Of a stretch of 64,000 bases of DNA, positions 1 through 10,507 are shown one piece after another. The translations under genes and the position numbers were made by a program. Source of the DNA: Agelaius tricolor (taxonomy: Eukaryota > Chordata > Aves > Passeriformes > Icteridae); the NCBI GenBank assembly GCA_023055355.1, contig JALJCS010000015.1, positions 14,738,501 through 14,802,500 of the forward strand, given 5' to 3'. Every line of letters begins with the position of its first letter. The stretch's first letter is position 1. The notes under the pieces are model-generated. The model ran no database searches and had not been told where the DNA came from. It saw only the letters and a program-made list of their open reading frames with translations.

Positions 1-237
1 GGGCTAGGTGTCAGGAGTGTTGCTTTATGCTACCAGACCTGAGCCTTTTGGTTTTAAGGGCCAGCACTATCCCTGTCCTTGCAGTGCAACACCATCTCCC
101 ACCACCTCCCTCCCTCCTGGGATGCCAGGCCTGTCCCTCCCTTTGCCCAAGGTCAGGCAGGCGAGGCTGGACTTGCTGACTCTGCACAGTGCAGTTTATT
201 TGCCTTAGTTTGTGCAATGCCGAGGCCAGGGCTGGGG

Positions 238-314
238 ATAGAGCAGTCAGGACAGGTGAATGTCCCTTGAGGACTTGAGAATAGAGCAGCCAGGACATAC
301 AAATGTTCCTTAGC
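238..314. repeat. Two-copy tandem duplication (~42 bp period)
   Basis: The phrase atagagcagtcaggac followed by aatgtccctt recurs as atagagcagccaggac followed by aatgttcctt about 42 bases later. It lies in non-coding sequence. Confidence 0.6.
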
Positions 315-429
315 CACAGGAATAGGCTGAGAAACCTAGAAACCCTCCAGAACCACTGGGAAAAACCCTCCAGGGCTGACCAGAGTGACCCCTTTCCTCA
401 GAGTCTGCTCTAACAGCACCTATAATATT

Positions 430-605
430 CAAGTGTGATAGAAGGATAACCCCTGCCCCATCCCTGGAAGTGTTCATGGACAGGCTGCATGAGCTTCTGA
501 GCAACCTGATCTAGTGTAAGGCATCCCTACTTGTTCAGGGGGGTTGGAACTAGATGGTCTTTAACATCCTCTCCAGCCCAAACTATGGCTCTGTGATGCT
601 ATGAT
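430..605 (+). mobile_element. CR1 LINE 3' fragment
   Basis: Contains cctgccccatccctggaagt and the CR1 tail ggttggaactagatggtctt with terminal ctgtgatgctatgat. Plus orientation, truncated, no coding capacity. Confidence 0.85.
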
Positions 606-929
606 AAAATTCAGATTTGCCCCTGGGTGTGACTTTGGTGCAGGTGGGAGCCAGGGCCGTGCCCAGGCACACACACTGCAGGTGAACATCCAGCCCCAGG
701 GTGGTCCAGGTACTGCCCAGCTCTTTCCTGCAGTACTGAGCCAATTGATGGACTGAACTCCCAGGGAAGCATGTGACTGGTGGATTCAGGAGCTTTGGAC
801 AGGCCTGAGGATCGCTGAATTATACAATCATCCCCCAGGAGTTCCTGTTGCACCTAAAATCAATGGAGAACCATGACCTGCATGTTTCCCTGTGTCCCCA
901 CCCTGCAGGGAGGGTCTGGGCATCTGATG

Positions 930-1002
930 GATGATACATAGATTGTACTTGGTGGTCTTAGGGGTCTTTTCCTGTCTAAATGATTCTCTGATTCTATGAT
1001 CC
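930..1002 (+). mobile_element. CR1 LINE 3' tail remnant
   Basis: A short diverged CR1 end: cttggtggtcttaggggtct followed by gattctctgattctatgatc. Too short for a family call. Confidence 0.65.
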
Positions 1003-1338
1003 CATGGCCTCCCCAGCTGGTTCCTGCTGCAGCATCACTCAAACTGCACAGACCATTTGCAACAGTGGAATATACACATTTAAGATAGTTCAGAGATGTT
1101 GTGTAGGTAGTTTAAAGTAATCAATAACCACTTATACAGGATGTGATTGGGCAGGACTAGGGTGCATAAGCTTGTGGAACCTCTCCTGCTCCAGCTGAAG
1201 ATGCTGCTCCAACTTTGCTTTGCAACTGGACAATGATGAGCTGTCATGTTCAGGAGATCTGATCCTCCATCCAAATGCAACCTTTCCAAATAAATCAGCT
1301 TTTGTCAGAAAGAGCAAACCCTGCTGCCTATTCTTCTG
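1003..1338. other. Unassigned non-coding stretch
   Basis: No splice-supported exon or known repeat recognised. A plus-strand AATAAA lies at about 1289 and a minus-strand open frame runs across this stretch and the LTR edge, but neither has supporting context. Confidence 0.4.
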
Positions 1339-2181
1339 TGTCTTTGGTGAGTTGACCCTGGCTGAATGCCTCACATTCACCAAAGGCACTCTATCACTTC
1401 CCTCTGCAACTGGAAAGGGGAGAGGAAAAATGTAACAAAGGTTCATGAGTTGAGATAAGGTCCAGAAGAGATCACCCACCAAATACCATCACAGGCAAAA
1501 CAGACTCAAACTGAGCATATCAACTGAATTTGTTACTAACAAAATCAGAGCAGGATAATGAGTAAGATAAATCTTAAAAATGCCTCCCCTCCACTACTCC
1601 CTTCTTCCCAGCTGTACCTCCCCCTGCTCAGCAGTGCAGGGAGGCAGGGAATGGGGGTTATGATCAGTTCATCACATGCATTCCCTGCTGCTACTCAGGG
1701 AGAAGAGTTGGAGCCCTTCCCCTGCTCCAGCATGGGGTCCCTTCCATGGCAGACAGTTCTCCATGAACTTCTCCAATGTGAGTCCATCTCCTGGGCAACA
1801 GTTCTAGACAAACTGCTGCAACATGGATCACTCTTCCCTGGGCTGCAGTCCTTCAGGCACAGGCATGGCTGCACCATGGGCTGCAAGAGAATCTCAGCTC
1901 CCGTGCCTGGAGCACATCCTCCCCCTCCTTCTGCACTGACCTTGGTGTCTGCAGAGCTACTCCCCTCACATATTCTCACTCTACTCTTCTCTGGCTGCAA
2001 TTACATCTGCACAGTAACTTTTTTCTTTTCTTCTTAAATATGTTATCACAGAAGTGTTACCACTGTGGCTGAAGGGTTCAGCCTTGGTCAGCAACACATC
2101 TGCCCCTGGCTCGAGGACGTTCCTGGCAGCTTCCCCAGAAGGCCCACCCCCACCAAAACCTGGCCATGCAAACCAAATACA
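1339..2181 (-). mobile_element. Old solo LTR of an avian endogenous retrovirus
   Basis: Read on the minus strand, this roughly 843-base stretch starts TGTATTTGGTTTGCATGG and ends GGTCAACTCACCAAAGACA. In between it contains phrases typical of a common long avian LTR (GAGAAGTTCATGGAGAACTG, CCCCATGCTGGAGCAGGGGA). It is diverged, no flanking duplication is evident, and no gag, pol or env reading frame is next to it. The small ORFs here are not genes. Family assignment is from memory. Confidence 0.65.
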
Positions 2182-2519
2182 GGGTGACAATTATATCCAT
2201 CTTGTCGTGCCATTTCACTGCCCTCAGTGTCAGCTCACTGATGGAACCACAGCCTCTGACATGGGGATGAAAGGCACTGACTGCCCCAAGTCACAACTCA
2301 ACTGGGTGAGGGGAGGAATTTGCCATCCCTTCACCAGAACATTTCCCAGGTTGTATGACAGACTTGACCAAGTGGCTTTAATACCTTAAGATGAGATAAA
2401 GGATGGGCAAGGCTGTTGTGGCAGGATGCTTCTTCCCATGGGCAACCATCTGGGGAAACCCTGGGATTACCTGGAGCTGGAGCCAAAACTAAAGGAAAGA
2501 ACATAAAACCAAGGTAGAG
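2182..2519. other. Unassigned non-coding stretch between LTR and CR1
   Basis: No coding signature, repeat signature or RNA gene could be recognised here. Confidence 0.4.
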
Positions 2520-2930
2520 TTCCAGGGATAGTTTGGCATCATGTGTGAAAGGCAAACTGTACTACAGAGTGTGCCAAAGCATGGGGGATCCTGGAATGAC
2601 TGAGATTGGAAGGGACCTGTTGTTCCAACACCCCACAGTCAGGGTCACCTTTCCTTAAGCCTAGAGCCCCATCCAACCTGGCCTTGAACATTTCCAGGGA
2701 TGGGGCAGCCTCAGCTTCTCTGGGCAACCTGTGCAAGTGACTCACCCCACTAGCAGGGAAGAATTTCCTCCTCATATCTAATCTAAGCCTGCCCCTTTTT
2801 TTCAGTTTGAAGCCATTCCCTCTTATGCTATCACTCCAGGGTCCAACATCCCCCCCCCAGCTCTCCTGTAACCCCTTTATGAACTGGAAACGGCTCCGAC
2901 ATCTCCCCAGATCCTTCTCTTCTACAAGGG
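2520..2930 (-). mobile_element. CR1 LINE 3' fragment, minus orientation
   Basis: Reverse complement of the CR1 3' region: gattggaagggacctgttgt, gaacatttccagggatgggg, gaagaatttcctcctcatat and ccattccctcttatgctatc in order. It ends about 90 bases before the ACD CpG-rich promoter. Confidence 0.85.
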
Positions 2931-3009
2931 CACGCCTAGGTGTGCCTAGGAAAAGCGCTGGGGTTTGGCACAGGGACAGGACAGGACATAAAAATGAGGA
3001 TTAGTATTA

Positions 3010-3180
3010 GGATGGGATGGAGGGCCGGGAGCCGGGCCCGCCTCGCTCCGCCCCGGAGGTGGCGCTGCCGGGTGCCGCTTCCCGTTCCGGGCCGCGCGGC
3101 CATGGCGGCGGCGGCGGCCGCTCCGCCGGGCGGGGGGAGCCCGGGGCTGGCGGCGGGGGAGCGGTGAGGGGGCCCGGGAG
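3010..3180 (+). promoter_or_regulatory. ACD: CpG-rich ACD promoter and first exon
   Basis: A compact CpG-dense block surrounds the ACD start codon, with repeat-rich sequence to its left and the intron-1 minisatellite to its right. No TATA box is evident. CpG-island promoters are usual for housekeeping telomere genes. The exact transcription start cannot be placed from sequence. No PARD6A-like coding exon is seen on the minus strand beside it, although PARD6A is the head-to-head neighbour in human. Confidence 0.55.
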
Positions 3181-6100
3181 GGGGTCAGCCCTGCCTGCCC
3201 TGAGCCCCCGCCTGGCCCCAACCTCGTGTGGCGCAGCCCCTGCCTGCCCTCAGCCCCTGCCTGTCCTCAGCCCCGCCTGCCCTCAGCCCCTGCCTGTCCT
3301 CAGCCCCTGCCTGTCCTCAGCCCCGCCTGCCCTCATCCCCTGCCTGCCTTCAGCCCCGCCTGCCCTCATCCCCACCTGTCCTCAGCCCCTGCCTACCCTC
3401 AGCCCCTGCCTGCCCTCAGCCCTGCCTGCCTTCAGCCCCGCCTGCCCTCATCCCCACCTGTCCTCAGCCCCGCCTGCCCTCAGCCCCTGTCTATCCTCAT
3501 CCTCACCTGCCTTCAGCCCCGCCTGCCCTTATCCCTTACCTGTTCCCAGCCCCTGCCTGTCCCCAGTTCTTCTCCCTTTCACAGTTCAGACTGTTACAGT
3601 TAAGACTCGGTCCCAGGAGAATAGTTATCAGGTGGTAATAAATAATATGGAAAGGAGTAGAAATAAACGTCCTCTCCTGTGTGGGAGACTTGCAGAAGGC
3701 CAGGCACACTCCAGAGCTGTGAGTGTCCCCCTCCACTGTCCCAGCAGGATGCAGCAGGACCTGTGTGCCCCCAGCAGCGCGGCTTCCTCAGCACAAAGCC
3801 CTTAGGATGGGTGCTTGCAGAGAAGTGGGTGCACTTGGGTGGATTTGAACAATCTGCTGGGTTTGTGGCTGTGCTTGGAGTGCAATACCCTTCCCAGGGT
3901 CATGGGGCACTGCTTATGGCTTCGTGTCTTGTCTCTTCTCGTGTAGTCTTGTGTGTGTGGACAAGAATGTGGCTTCTCCCAAACTCTACGTCCTGGAGCC
4001 ATGGATTGCTGACCTCTTGGTGAATTACGAGCAAGTGGATGAGCGTGAGAATTTCCTGGCTGGGCAGGTGGTGCGGGTAGGTACCCAGAGGGACCGTCCC
4101 AAAGTGCTCCAACAGCCTTTGAAATCAATTCTGGGAAGTGCACAGTGGTTCCCAGTTTGCTGGCTGTGAACGTGCAACTCTTCCTCCTCAACAAAATCAG
4201 AGGATTTTAATTTTTGTTTTGAGGAGGAAAAGCTTGGTGTTGTGACCGCCTTCTTGTGAAATTTGTTCCAGATCTATGAATAAGAGCTCTTTTTTTATCC
4301 CCTTTCTCCAATCTCTTGACAGGTCTTGAGTGACTCGAGTGCAGCTGGCCAGCCTGGGCTCCTCCAGGACGCTGTGGTGCAGGTCTCTGACGGATCCTGC
4401 TACATCCGTGTGGTCATTACAGCCGAGGCTCTGCAGGCAGAGGAAAAGTGGGTTCCACCATGGCTTGGCGTGGCTGGGACAGCAGTTCTGCACAGCTGCT
4501 GGGAGCACCTGGGGCTCCTGCCTGCTCTTGTCTCAGGTTGTGTTAAGCTAAAGCAACCTCAGGGTGGGAAGCTGATGTGAAAGAGCTGCTAAGAGAGGAA
4601 AGCTGGAATGCCCTTCCTCCAGTGTCTGCTGGTTGGGATGGGCAGGAATCCATGGCGGAAGCTGTGATGCCATTAGAAAGGACTGTAAAGCCCTTAGGTT
4701 TTGTGGAAGGAGCCAGATCATTAACCATGGTAGCCTGGGTTGCTCCTTCAGTGCTTTCCTCCATTTCCCCATTTGGATACCCTTAAACAGTTGGGGTACT
4801 GGTAGCAGAGAGCCAAGGATAAGCAGCAGAAAGAAGCTGCTCTTAGGCACAAATTACTAAGGAATAAGGAGCCTTAGTGCCTGCTGCTCATGCTGAGACA
4901 TGTTCCAGAATGCCCCAGTGTGGCTGGCAGAGCTCTTGCAGGAGCCTCACTGTGTGTCGGGGGGATCCAGCTCTGTTCTTCAAGGCACTCCTGCTCTGCT
5001 CCTTTTCCAGCGCCCACCTGCAGCTGAGGCTTTCCAGCCTTAATTGCAGAATTATCGTCCTGCAGAAGTACACGGTGTGTTTTCAGGACGAGGCCAGGCT
5101 GGTAAGTGCTCTGAGGAGTGGAAGCAGCCTGTTCCTTTATCTTGCTGTGCTTGCTGCACTCCTGCCTGCTTCCAGCTGCTCCCAGGAGCTGAAGGCAGGT
5201 GATGGGTGGCCTTTCATTTCCAACTGCAGCTCCTGTGGGGTCTGTGGCAGCTGACCTGGGCAGGGATTAGCCCTTGCTGGGGATAGGGTGCATCTTTCCC
5301 AGGGTCACCTGGCTGTCACCTCTGCCTCTTGGACAGCTGCAGAAGGCCTGCATGGGCTGGTGGCAGAGCAGCCCACTGTCCCCTTGCGGTGGTTCAGAGG
5401 TGTCCCCACAGACTCCCCTGGGTTGGCCCACCCTGGTGTGTGGCTCTTGTGGAGCCATCAGCTGACACAGGAAGACACAAACTCCTGTTTGAAGGGGGGC
5501 TGTCCTTTTTGAGGGGACCTTCTCTTAGACTGGAGGGTGGGTGGCAGAGCTGGGGTGGGTGTGGGAGTGCTGGCTGCCCCCAGGGAAGGCAGAGGCAGTG
5601 GTGGGACTCAGAGGTGCCTTACAGGCTCTGTCCTCCCCACAGGAGGACTGCGAGTTCTACCTCACGGCCCAGCAGTTCATCGTGCTGCCCATGCAGAGGC
5701 AGAGGATGGAATCATCTGATGGGTATGGCCCATGGGGTGGGTGGGTGGGTGGGGCTGTGCTCAGGGGGACTTCATCTTCCCCACAGCAGCACTGGCCCTG
5801 GGAGTCCTAATGTGACCTGCTTGTGGCAATCCCTTTTGAAGGAGGGATTGTCTCCAAAGCAAGGGAGAAGGGAGATAGGGATTTGGAGGGAATCAATAAC
5901 TGGCTTCTCTCTTGCTGCAGAAACCAGGACCCCTCTGTGGTGAAGAAGATAAAGGAGCTCTGGCTGTGAGTATGGGGCTGAGGGATGCATCCAGATACCC
6001 TGATATGTGCAGCCTCAGACTGGGGTTAGAGCGGGCTGGCACAGGTTATGGCAGCTCCTGGCTAACCTGTGTGACTCCTTGCCCTGGAATGTGACAGAGT

Positions 6101-9100
6101 TGAATAGACTGTGAAAAATGAAATTGGTGGCACATTGCCAGCCTCTTCCTCTGAGCTAGGAGGAAACACCTGTGGGGAGCTTGTTCCTGCCAGTGGTGGG
6201 CAGCACAGCTGTGTGGGTCAGCCCTGCACAGCTCATTCTTCATCCTTGGAGATCCCCAGGGTCTTCAATCAATCCTTCCATCTCCAGGGGTGAGGCTTCC
6301 TGATGGCTATTCCTGGCATACTGAGAATGTGGCCAGTGGCCAGATCAGCACCCAGTGGGGGATCCTCTACTTTCACAAGCTGCTTCTTCCAATCCAGGGT
6401 GCTTGATCTGTGACCAAGAGCTGTGTATATCCCAGCCCTAACCTGGCTTTATCTTCTCCTTGGTGATTACAGGAGGAATCTTGCTGTGAGGAATGCTCCC
6501 AGCTCAGGTAAAGGGTTGTGGGGGGCACGCGATGCTCTGACTGCCTGGGGGAGCCCTTGGGTTTCCTCAGCTTGGTCCTTGTTAGGCAGAGGTAGCACAG
6601 ACCTGGTCAGATCTCACAAGTGTGTATTGCTAAGCCCAAAGCAGGAAGAGATAATGCTGACAGCTGAAGCAGAGTGGGACATGAAATGCCTGTGCTCATG
6701 CTCCTGGTCCAGGATTTGTGAAGAAAGGAAAGATAGTTTCTAGAAGCAAAGGAAATGCAGAATTGTGGCTGTTCAGTGTCATGACAATCACCAAGTCATG
6801 CAGCAGGGTAAAAGTGTTTGCAAGTGAGGCTTGCCTGAGTTCAGCTGTCTCCTTCACTTGTGTCTGTGTGTTCTTGCTCTAGAGCCCTCTGTCTCTCAGC
6901 TGATTGATGCCATAGGACAGAACCAGATGGAGATTTTGAAGGAAAATGCCGAGGAATGCTTGGATTTATGGAAATCAAAGGAGAAGCCAGTGACAGTGGA
7001 GGATGAGGTTCCCATCACCCAGTGGGAGGCAGAGCGCAAGAAGGAGGTCAGTCTGTCTGCTGGGACCAGCTGGGACAGCTTGGGGTGCTCTGGTGGCTGG
7101 GAGAAGGAAGGGAAAGGACAGTGGGCAGATCTGGAGGTTTGCTGGGGAGGGAGATGTTGTTGGGTTGGCAGGCACAGGTGGACTCCTGCATCTGGAGAGG
7201 GACTGCCCAGCGAAAACCTTGTCACATGTCTCATTTCAGCAGGGTGAGGATGTTTTCATGGTCCCAGTCAGTGCCCTGGTGATCCCTCCTGAGGAGGAGG
7301 CAGTTGTTTGTGATTCTTCTGAGGCAGTGTCTGCAGGGTACACAGGTAGGCAGTGCAGCACCCAGGCATGTGAAATTAGGGGCTCCCTAGGGTGGGGAGA
7401 GGAGTTCCCATGCTCTGGGTGTGCCTCATGCTGGGGGTATGACCAGCAGTGCTCTTTTCATTGCAGATACAAGCCAAGCAGCTCCTGGAAAGAGTAGTGA
7501 TGACAGGACAGTGCCAGGAGACCCAAGTGTTGTATCTCAAATAAGCTGTGAGTAGCAGAATCTGCAGATCCTGGAAGGATTTGTGTTGGAAGGGACCTTA
7601 AAGACTGTCTAGCCCCAATCTCTTCCATGAGTAGGGACACATTCCACTAGACCAGGTTGCTCCAAGCCCTGCCCAACTTAGCCTTGAACATCTTCCAGGA
7701 CTGGGGCAGCCACAGCTTCACTGGGCAGCTTGTGCCAGGGCCTCACCACCCTCACAGGGAAGAATTTCTTAAAAATATCTAATCTAACCCTGCCCTCTGT
7801 CAGTGCAAGGCCATTCCCCTTTGTCCTGCCACTCCATGGCCTTGTCTAAAGTCTTTCTCCAGCCCTCTTGAAGCCTCTTTAGATACTGCAAGGTTCTTGA
7901 AGGTCTCCTTAGAGCTTTCAATTCTTCAAGCTGAATAATCCCAACTCTCTCAGCCTGTCTCCATAGCAGCAGTGCTCCAGCCCTTGGATCATCCTCATGG
8001 CCTCCTATGAACGCTCCAGATCCCATCCAGCCTTTAGTTTCCTCTACAGTTGGCTCAGCCCATCTCCCTGGATTGAGTGGAGGAGGTACTGGTGTGGCCA
8101 GGTCTTTGGGAGACCTTGAGCAGGCAGGGGATGGTCCCAGTCCTCAAGCTTCTTGAAGCTGCAGCTTTGGTTGATTGTGCTGGGAGCACAAGAAGTCATT
8201 TTGATGCCATCACTGAGTGTGAGTCTCCTGCCCTGGTGTGGGCTCCTCGCTGGCTCTGGCTCAGCACCACAAAGGGTTTGTGTCACCTTACTTGGCTTGG
8301 TGTCACCAAGCTTTGCTGCAGAATTACCTGTGGAAGCTCCATGTGGAGGAGGAGCTGAAGGGAAGAACTGTCCTGGGCAGTGCAGGGTGTAGGAGAAGGC
8401 CTTCTTCATACCTGCCTGCTCTCTGGGCAGTGTCTGCCTCTCCAGTGCCTGCTCTGTGAGATCTTGGAGAGGATCTCACTGGAATATGCTGCATTTTGGG
8501 CTGGAAAGGGTGCAGAGCTCCCCTCAAGAGCTGTCTCTGAGACCTTGTGCACAGGGGACCCACAGGGAATGGGCAGCTGCTTTCTTTGCTAAAATCAACC
8601 CTCTGGCTTCTTCATTGCAGATGCTGCATCACCAACCTTCTCAGATAGCCTGGAGGGATCCCTGGACAACCCCTGGAATGGGATGCCCTCGTTGTCTTTG
8701 ACCCCAAGCTCTTCAGATGGTGAGTCCCATGTCCCAGGGCATCCAGCCTGCCTTCCTGGCAGGAGACAGCTCCTCTCTTCTCAATGGGTGTAGCTCACCC
8801 TGGATGCTGGCTTGATTTACCCTGGCCATAAAGCAGTGCTGTGTTGTTCCCATAGCCTGGACCTGCATCATTGCAGCCCTGACACTCTTCCTGTGTGCCA
8901 GGGCAGGTCCCACCACCCTGCTCAAATTGACAGTGCTTTTCCTCTTACTAGAGAAGACCTTTCAATCTGACCCTCCCCTGAAGACCCAGAAAGATGTGGC
9001 TGCTGACAGCAACACCACTGACCTGCTGGAAGTGTGCAGCCAGAGCTCTCCTGAGGGCTCACCCCGGGGAGAGCCAGCACAGACCTCCTCTCCCTCCCTG

Positions 9101-10507
9101 CTCCGCTGCTACAGCAATCCCAGTCTGGCAGAGATCAGCACCAGTGAGGCAGCATCAGCTGCAGAGGCAGCCTGGGATGCCCTGTGTGCTGATCAAAGCC
9201 TGCAGAGATCCAGGGGCTCTCAGCCCACCCTGCCCACTCTTTCTCCAGTTTTCCCAGTCTTGCCCAGCAGCAGCTTGCAATCGCCACCTGGCAGGATTCC
9301 TCACAGGGAGCAGGCCTGCTCCAGTGGCACAGCCTCCTCTACAGAGGCATTGAAGCCTGGACTGGCTCACACCAGGACAAAGCGAGGAGAGACTGTGGGT
9401 GCCAAGAGGAAGCTGGTGGAGGAAGATGAGCAGGCCTCCAGTGAGCAGCAGCATCTCCCAGGCACCTCGAAGCGCAGGGGGAGAGGCACACACAAGGGAA
9501 TGGCGCTCAAGAGCTCACGGGGTGCAAAGAAGAGCAGAAAGGAGACAGGGCTGCAGAGTAGAAAGGAGCTTGAGGAGGAGGAGGAGGAGGAAGAGCAAGC
9601 ATCCCCTGCAAGAGCTGGGCCCAGCTCCAGGCCGGAGCAGCGCAGTGCTCAGGAGCCGGTAAATACAAAGCAGCTGGTGAGGTCCCCTGAGGGCTGGGGC
9701 TGCCTGGGGAGGCTCTCAGTGCCCACAGCACTGGTGTTCATCCCCAGGATCTTTCCTCACCAGCCTGGTGGGGATGGGAAGTTCAATACAGGTGTCAGTG
9801 TAGATGGTGGAGGATCTGGGAACCCTGAGGGAATCATGAGGGAATCATGTAATCACTTAGGCTGGAAAAGAGCTCCTGAGATGGAAGTCTAACAGTCTAA
9901 CTGTTCCCCAGCACTGCCAAGCCACCACTGAACCATAGCCCCAGCTGCCATATCCACAGGCCTTTAAATCCCTCCAGGGATGGTGAAGATGTGGTTTAGC
10001 CAGACTTAAACAATTGGGTAGGAACAAACGCTGGAGCATCTTCTGAGCTATCTGGGTAAAAGAAGATCAGAAGAACAGAGGGAGAGACACCTCAATCCTA
10101 GGTGTTTTCCTGGGGTTATTGGGCTCTCAGGCTGTATGGGGCAGCACTCTGGGTGCTGTGGGTGGAGCAGACCCATCTCACCCTCCCCTTTGCTTTTGTA
10201 GCTCATGGAGAGACCACCCCAGTACGAGGCACCGAGCCCCGAGCTCTGCCAGCAGGTACAATCTATCAGGTCAGTGCCATATCAGCCATGGACTTGTGGC
10301 TGTCCCTTGTTCCTGCAGTGGGACTCACACACCTATAGTGAGTCTCTAACCTCTGCCCTACCCCTTGTCACCAGCTGCCCAAGTGGCATGTCCACAGCTG
10401 GGTTTCTTCTCACCCTGGCTCCTCCTGTCTGGTTTCTCAGGATCTCAAAGGCAATGCTGAAGTGGGCATGCTGGATGCTGACTGAGGAGGAGGAGGACGA
10501 CTCCTGA
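3102..10507 (+). CDS. ACD: ACD / TPP1, shelterin subunit (14 coding exons, 625 codons)
   Basis: TPP1 sits in nuclear shelterin, binds POT1 and TIN2, and recruits telomerase through its OB fold. Coding exons: 3102-3163, 3947-4076, 4323-4447, 5011-5101, 5643-5722, 5921-5965, 6473-6507, 6883-7046, 7240-7345, 7467-7547, 8621-8719, 8952-9676, 10202-10269, 10441-10507. All introns are GT-AG, all phases agree, and the sum is 1878 nt including TGA. Recognisable family stretches are LYVLEPWIADLL (human LVLRPWIREL), the POT1-binding region with SQLIDAI, VPITQW and VFMVP, and a C-terminal TIN2-binding segment QYEAPSPELCQQVQSIR. The start is the first ATG in a GC-rich exon with good context (gccATGg); the first 20 codons are Ala/Gly/Pro-rich. 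The protein is longer than human TPP1 because the central linker exon (8952-9676) is expanded. Its 3' end converges on CARMIL2, as in human. Identity is firm; exon 1 and small exon edges are inferred. Confidence 0.93.
3186..3565. repeat. 16-17 bp C-rich minisatellite in ACD intron 1
   Basis: About twenty imperfect tandem units of the form cccctgcctgccctcag (17 bp) or the one-base-shorter ccccgcctgccctcag. Common variants are tgtcctcag and tgccttcag. The unit has no stop codon and mixed 16/17 bp lengths, so all three plus frames stay open for 125-262 codons. These are not genes. The array begins just after the exon-1 donor at 3164. Confidence 0.9.
3947..5965 (+). other. ACD: ACD exons 2-6: OB-fold domain
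   Basis: These exons encode residues about 21-178, the oligonucleotide/oligosaccharide-binding fold that in human TPP1 contacts TERT. Visible strands include LQDAVVQVSDGSCYIRVVIT, CRIIVLQKYTVCFQ and CEFYLTAQQFIVLP, which align without large gaps to the human domain. The loop joining exons 3 and 4 (EALQAEEN then AHLQLRL) occupies the position of the human TEL-patch loop WEEKEFGF. Arg119 matches human Arg180, but the residue matching human Glu215 is Gln154. The alignment was made from memory, so residue correspondences are approximate by one or two positions in the loop. Confidence 0.85.
5734..5754 (+). repeat. (GGGT)n run, G-quadruplex candidate beside ACD exon 5 donor
   Basis: Five runs of three or more G separated by single T occur 11 bases downstream of the exon-5 splice donor (5723). 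This is the canonical spacing for a very stable parallel G-quadruplex in the pre-mRNA or on the coding DNA strand. Confidence 0.7.
7565..8045 (-). mobile_element. CR1 LINE 3' fragment in ACD intron 10
   Basis: About 480 bases in reverse-complement order: ttggaagggaccttaaagac, cattccactagaccaggttg, gaagaatttcttaaaaatat, aaagtctttctccagccctc. It lies wholly within the intron between exons 7467-7547 and 8621-8719. Confidence 0.88.
8952..9676 (+). other. ACD: ACD exon 12: long low-complexity linker with basic and poly-Glu tracts
   Basis: A 242-codon exon encodes residues about 340-581, between the POT1-binding and TIN2-binding parts. It is Ser/Pro-rich at first. From about residue 512 to 546 it becomes strongly basic (SKRRGRGTHK, RGAKKSRK), followed by eight consecutive Glu at about 547-554. 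Human TPP1 has a Ser/Pro linker here without such a pair of charged tracts, as far as I recall. The basic run resembles a nuclear-localisation or nucleic-acid-binding segment, but no fold is recognisable. Confidence 0.8.
9838..9988 (-). mobile_element. CR1 LINE 3' tail in ACD intron 12
   Basis: Diverged reverse-complement CR1 end: atgtaatcacttaggctgga followed by ccctccagggatggtgaaga. It lies between exons 12 and 13 of ACD. Confidence 0.7.
10202..10507 (+). other. ACD: ACD exons 13-14: TIN2-binding C terminus
   Basis: The last 44 codons follow the human pattern: an aromatic/Glu start (QYEAPSPELCQQV), then an amphipathic helix MLKWACWML matching human LMAWALHFLM. They end in the acidic tail TEEEEDDS and TGA at 10505-10507. 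In human TPP1 this is the TIN2-binding segment that anchors TPP1-POT1 to shelterin. The tail is more acidic than the human one. Confidence 0.85.

Noticed and set aside
1132..1482. 116-codon minus-strand ORF ending in a helix-like LEQHLQLEQERFHKL
   Set aside because: Nearly half of it is the tail of the old solo LTR and the rest has no splice partner, homologue I recognise or supporting neighbour exon.
3017..3805. 262-codon plus-strand ORF and two companions (125 and 136 codons)
   Set aside because: They are the three frames of the stop-free minisatellite in ACD intron 1.
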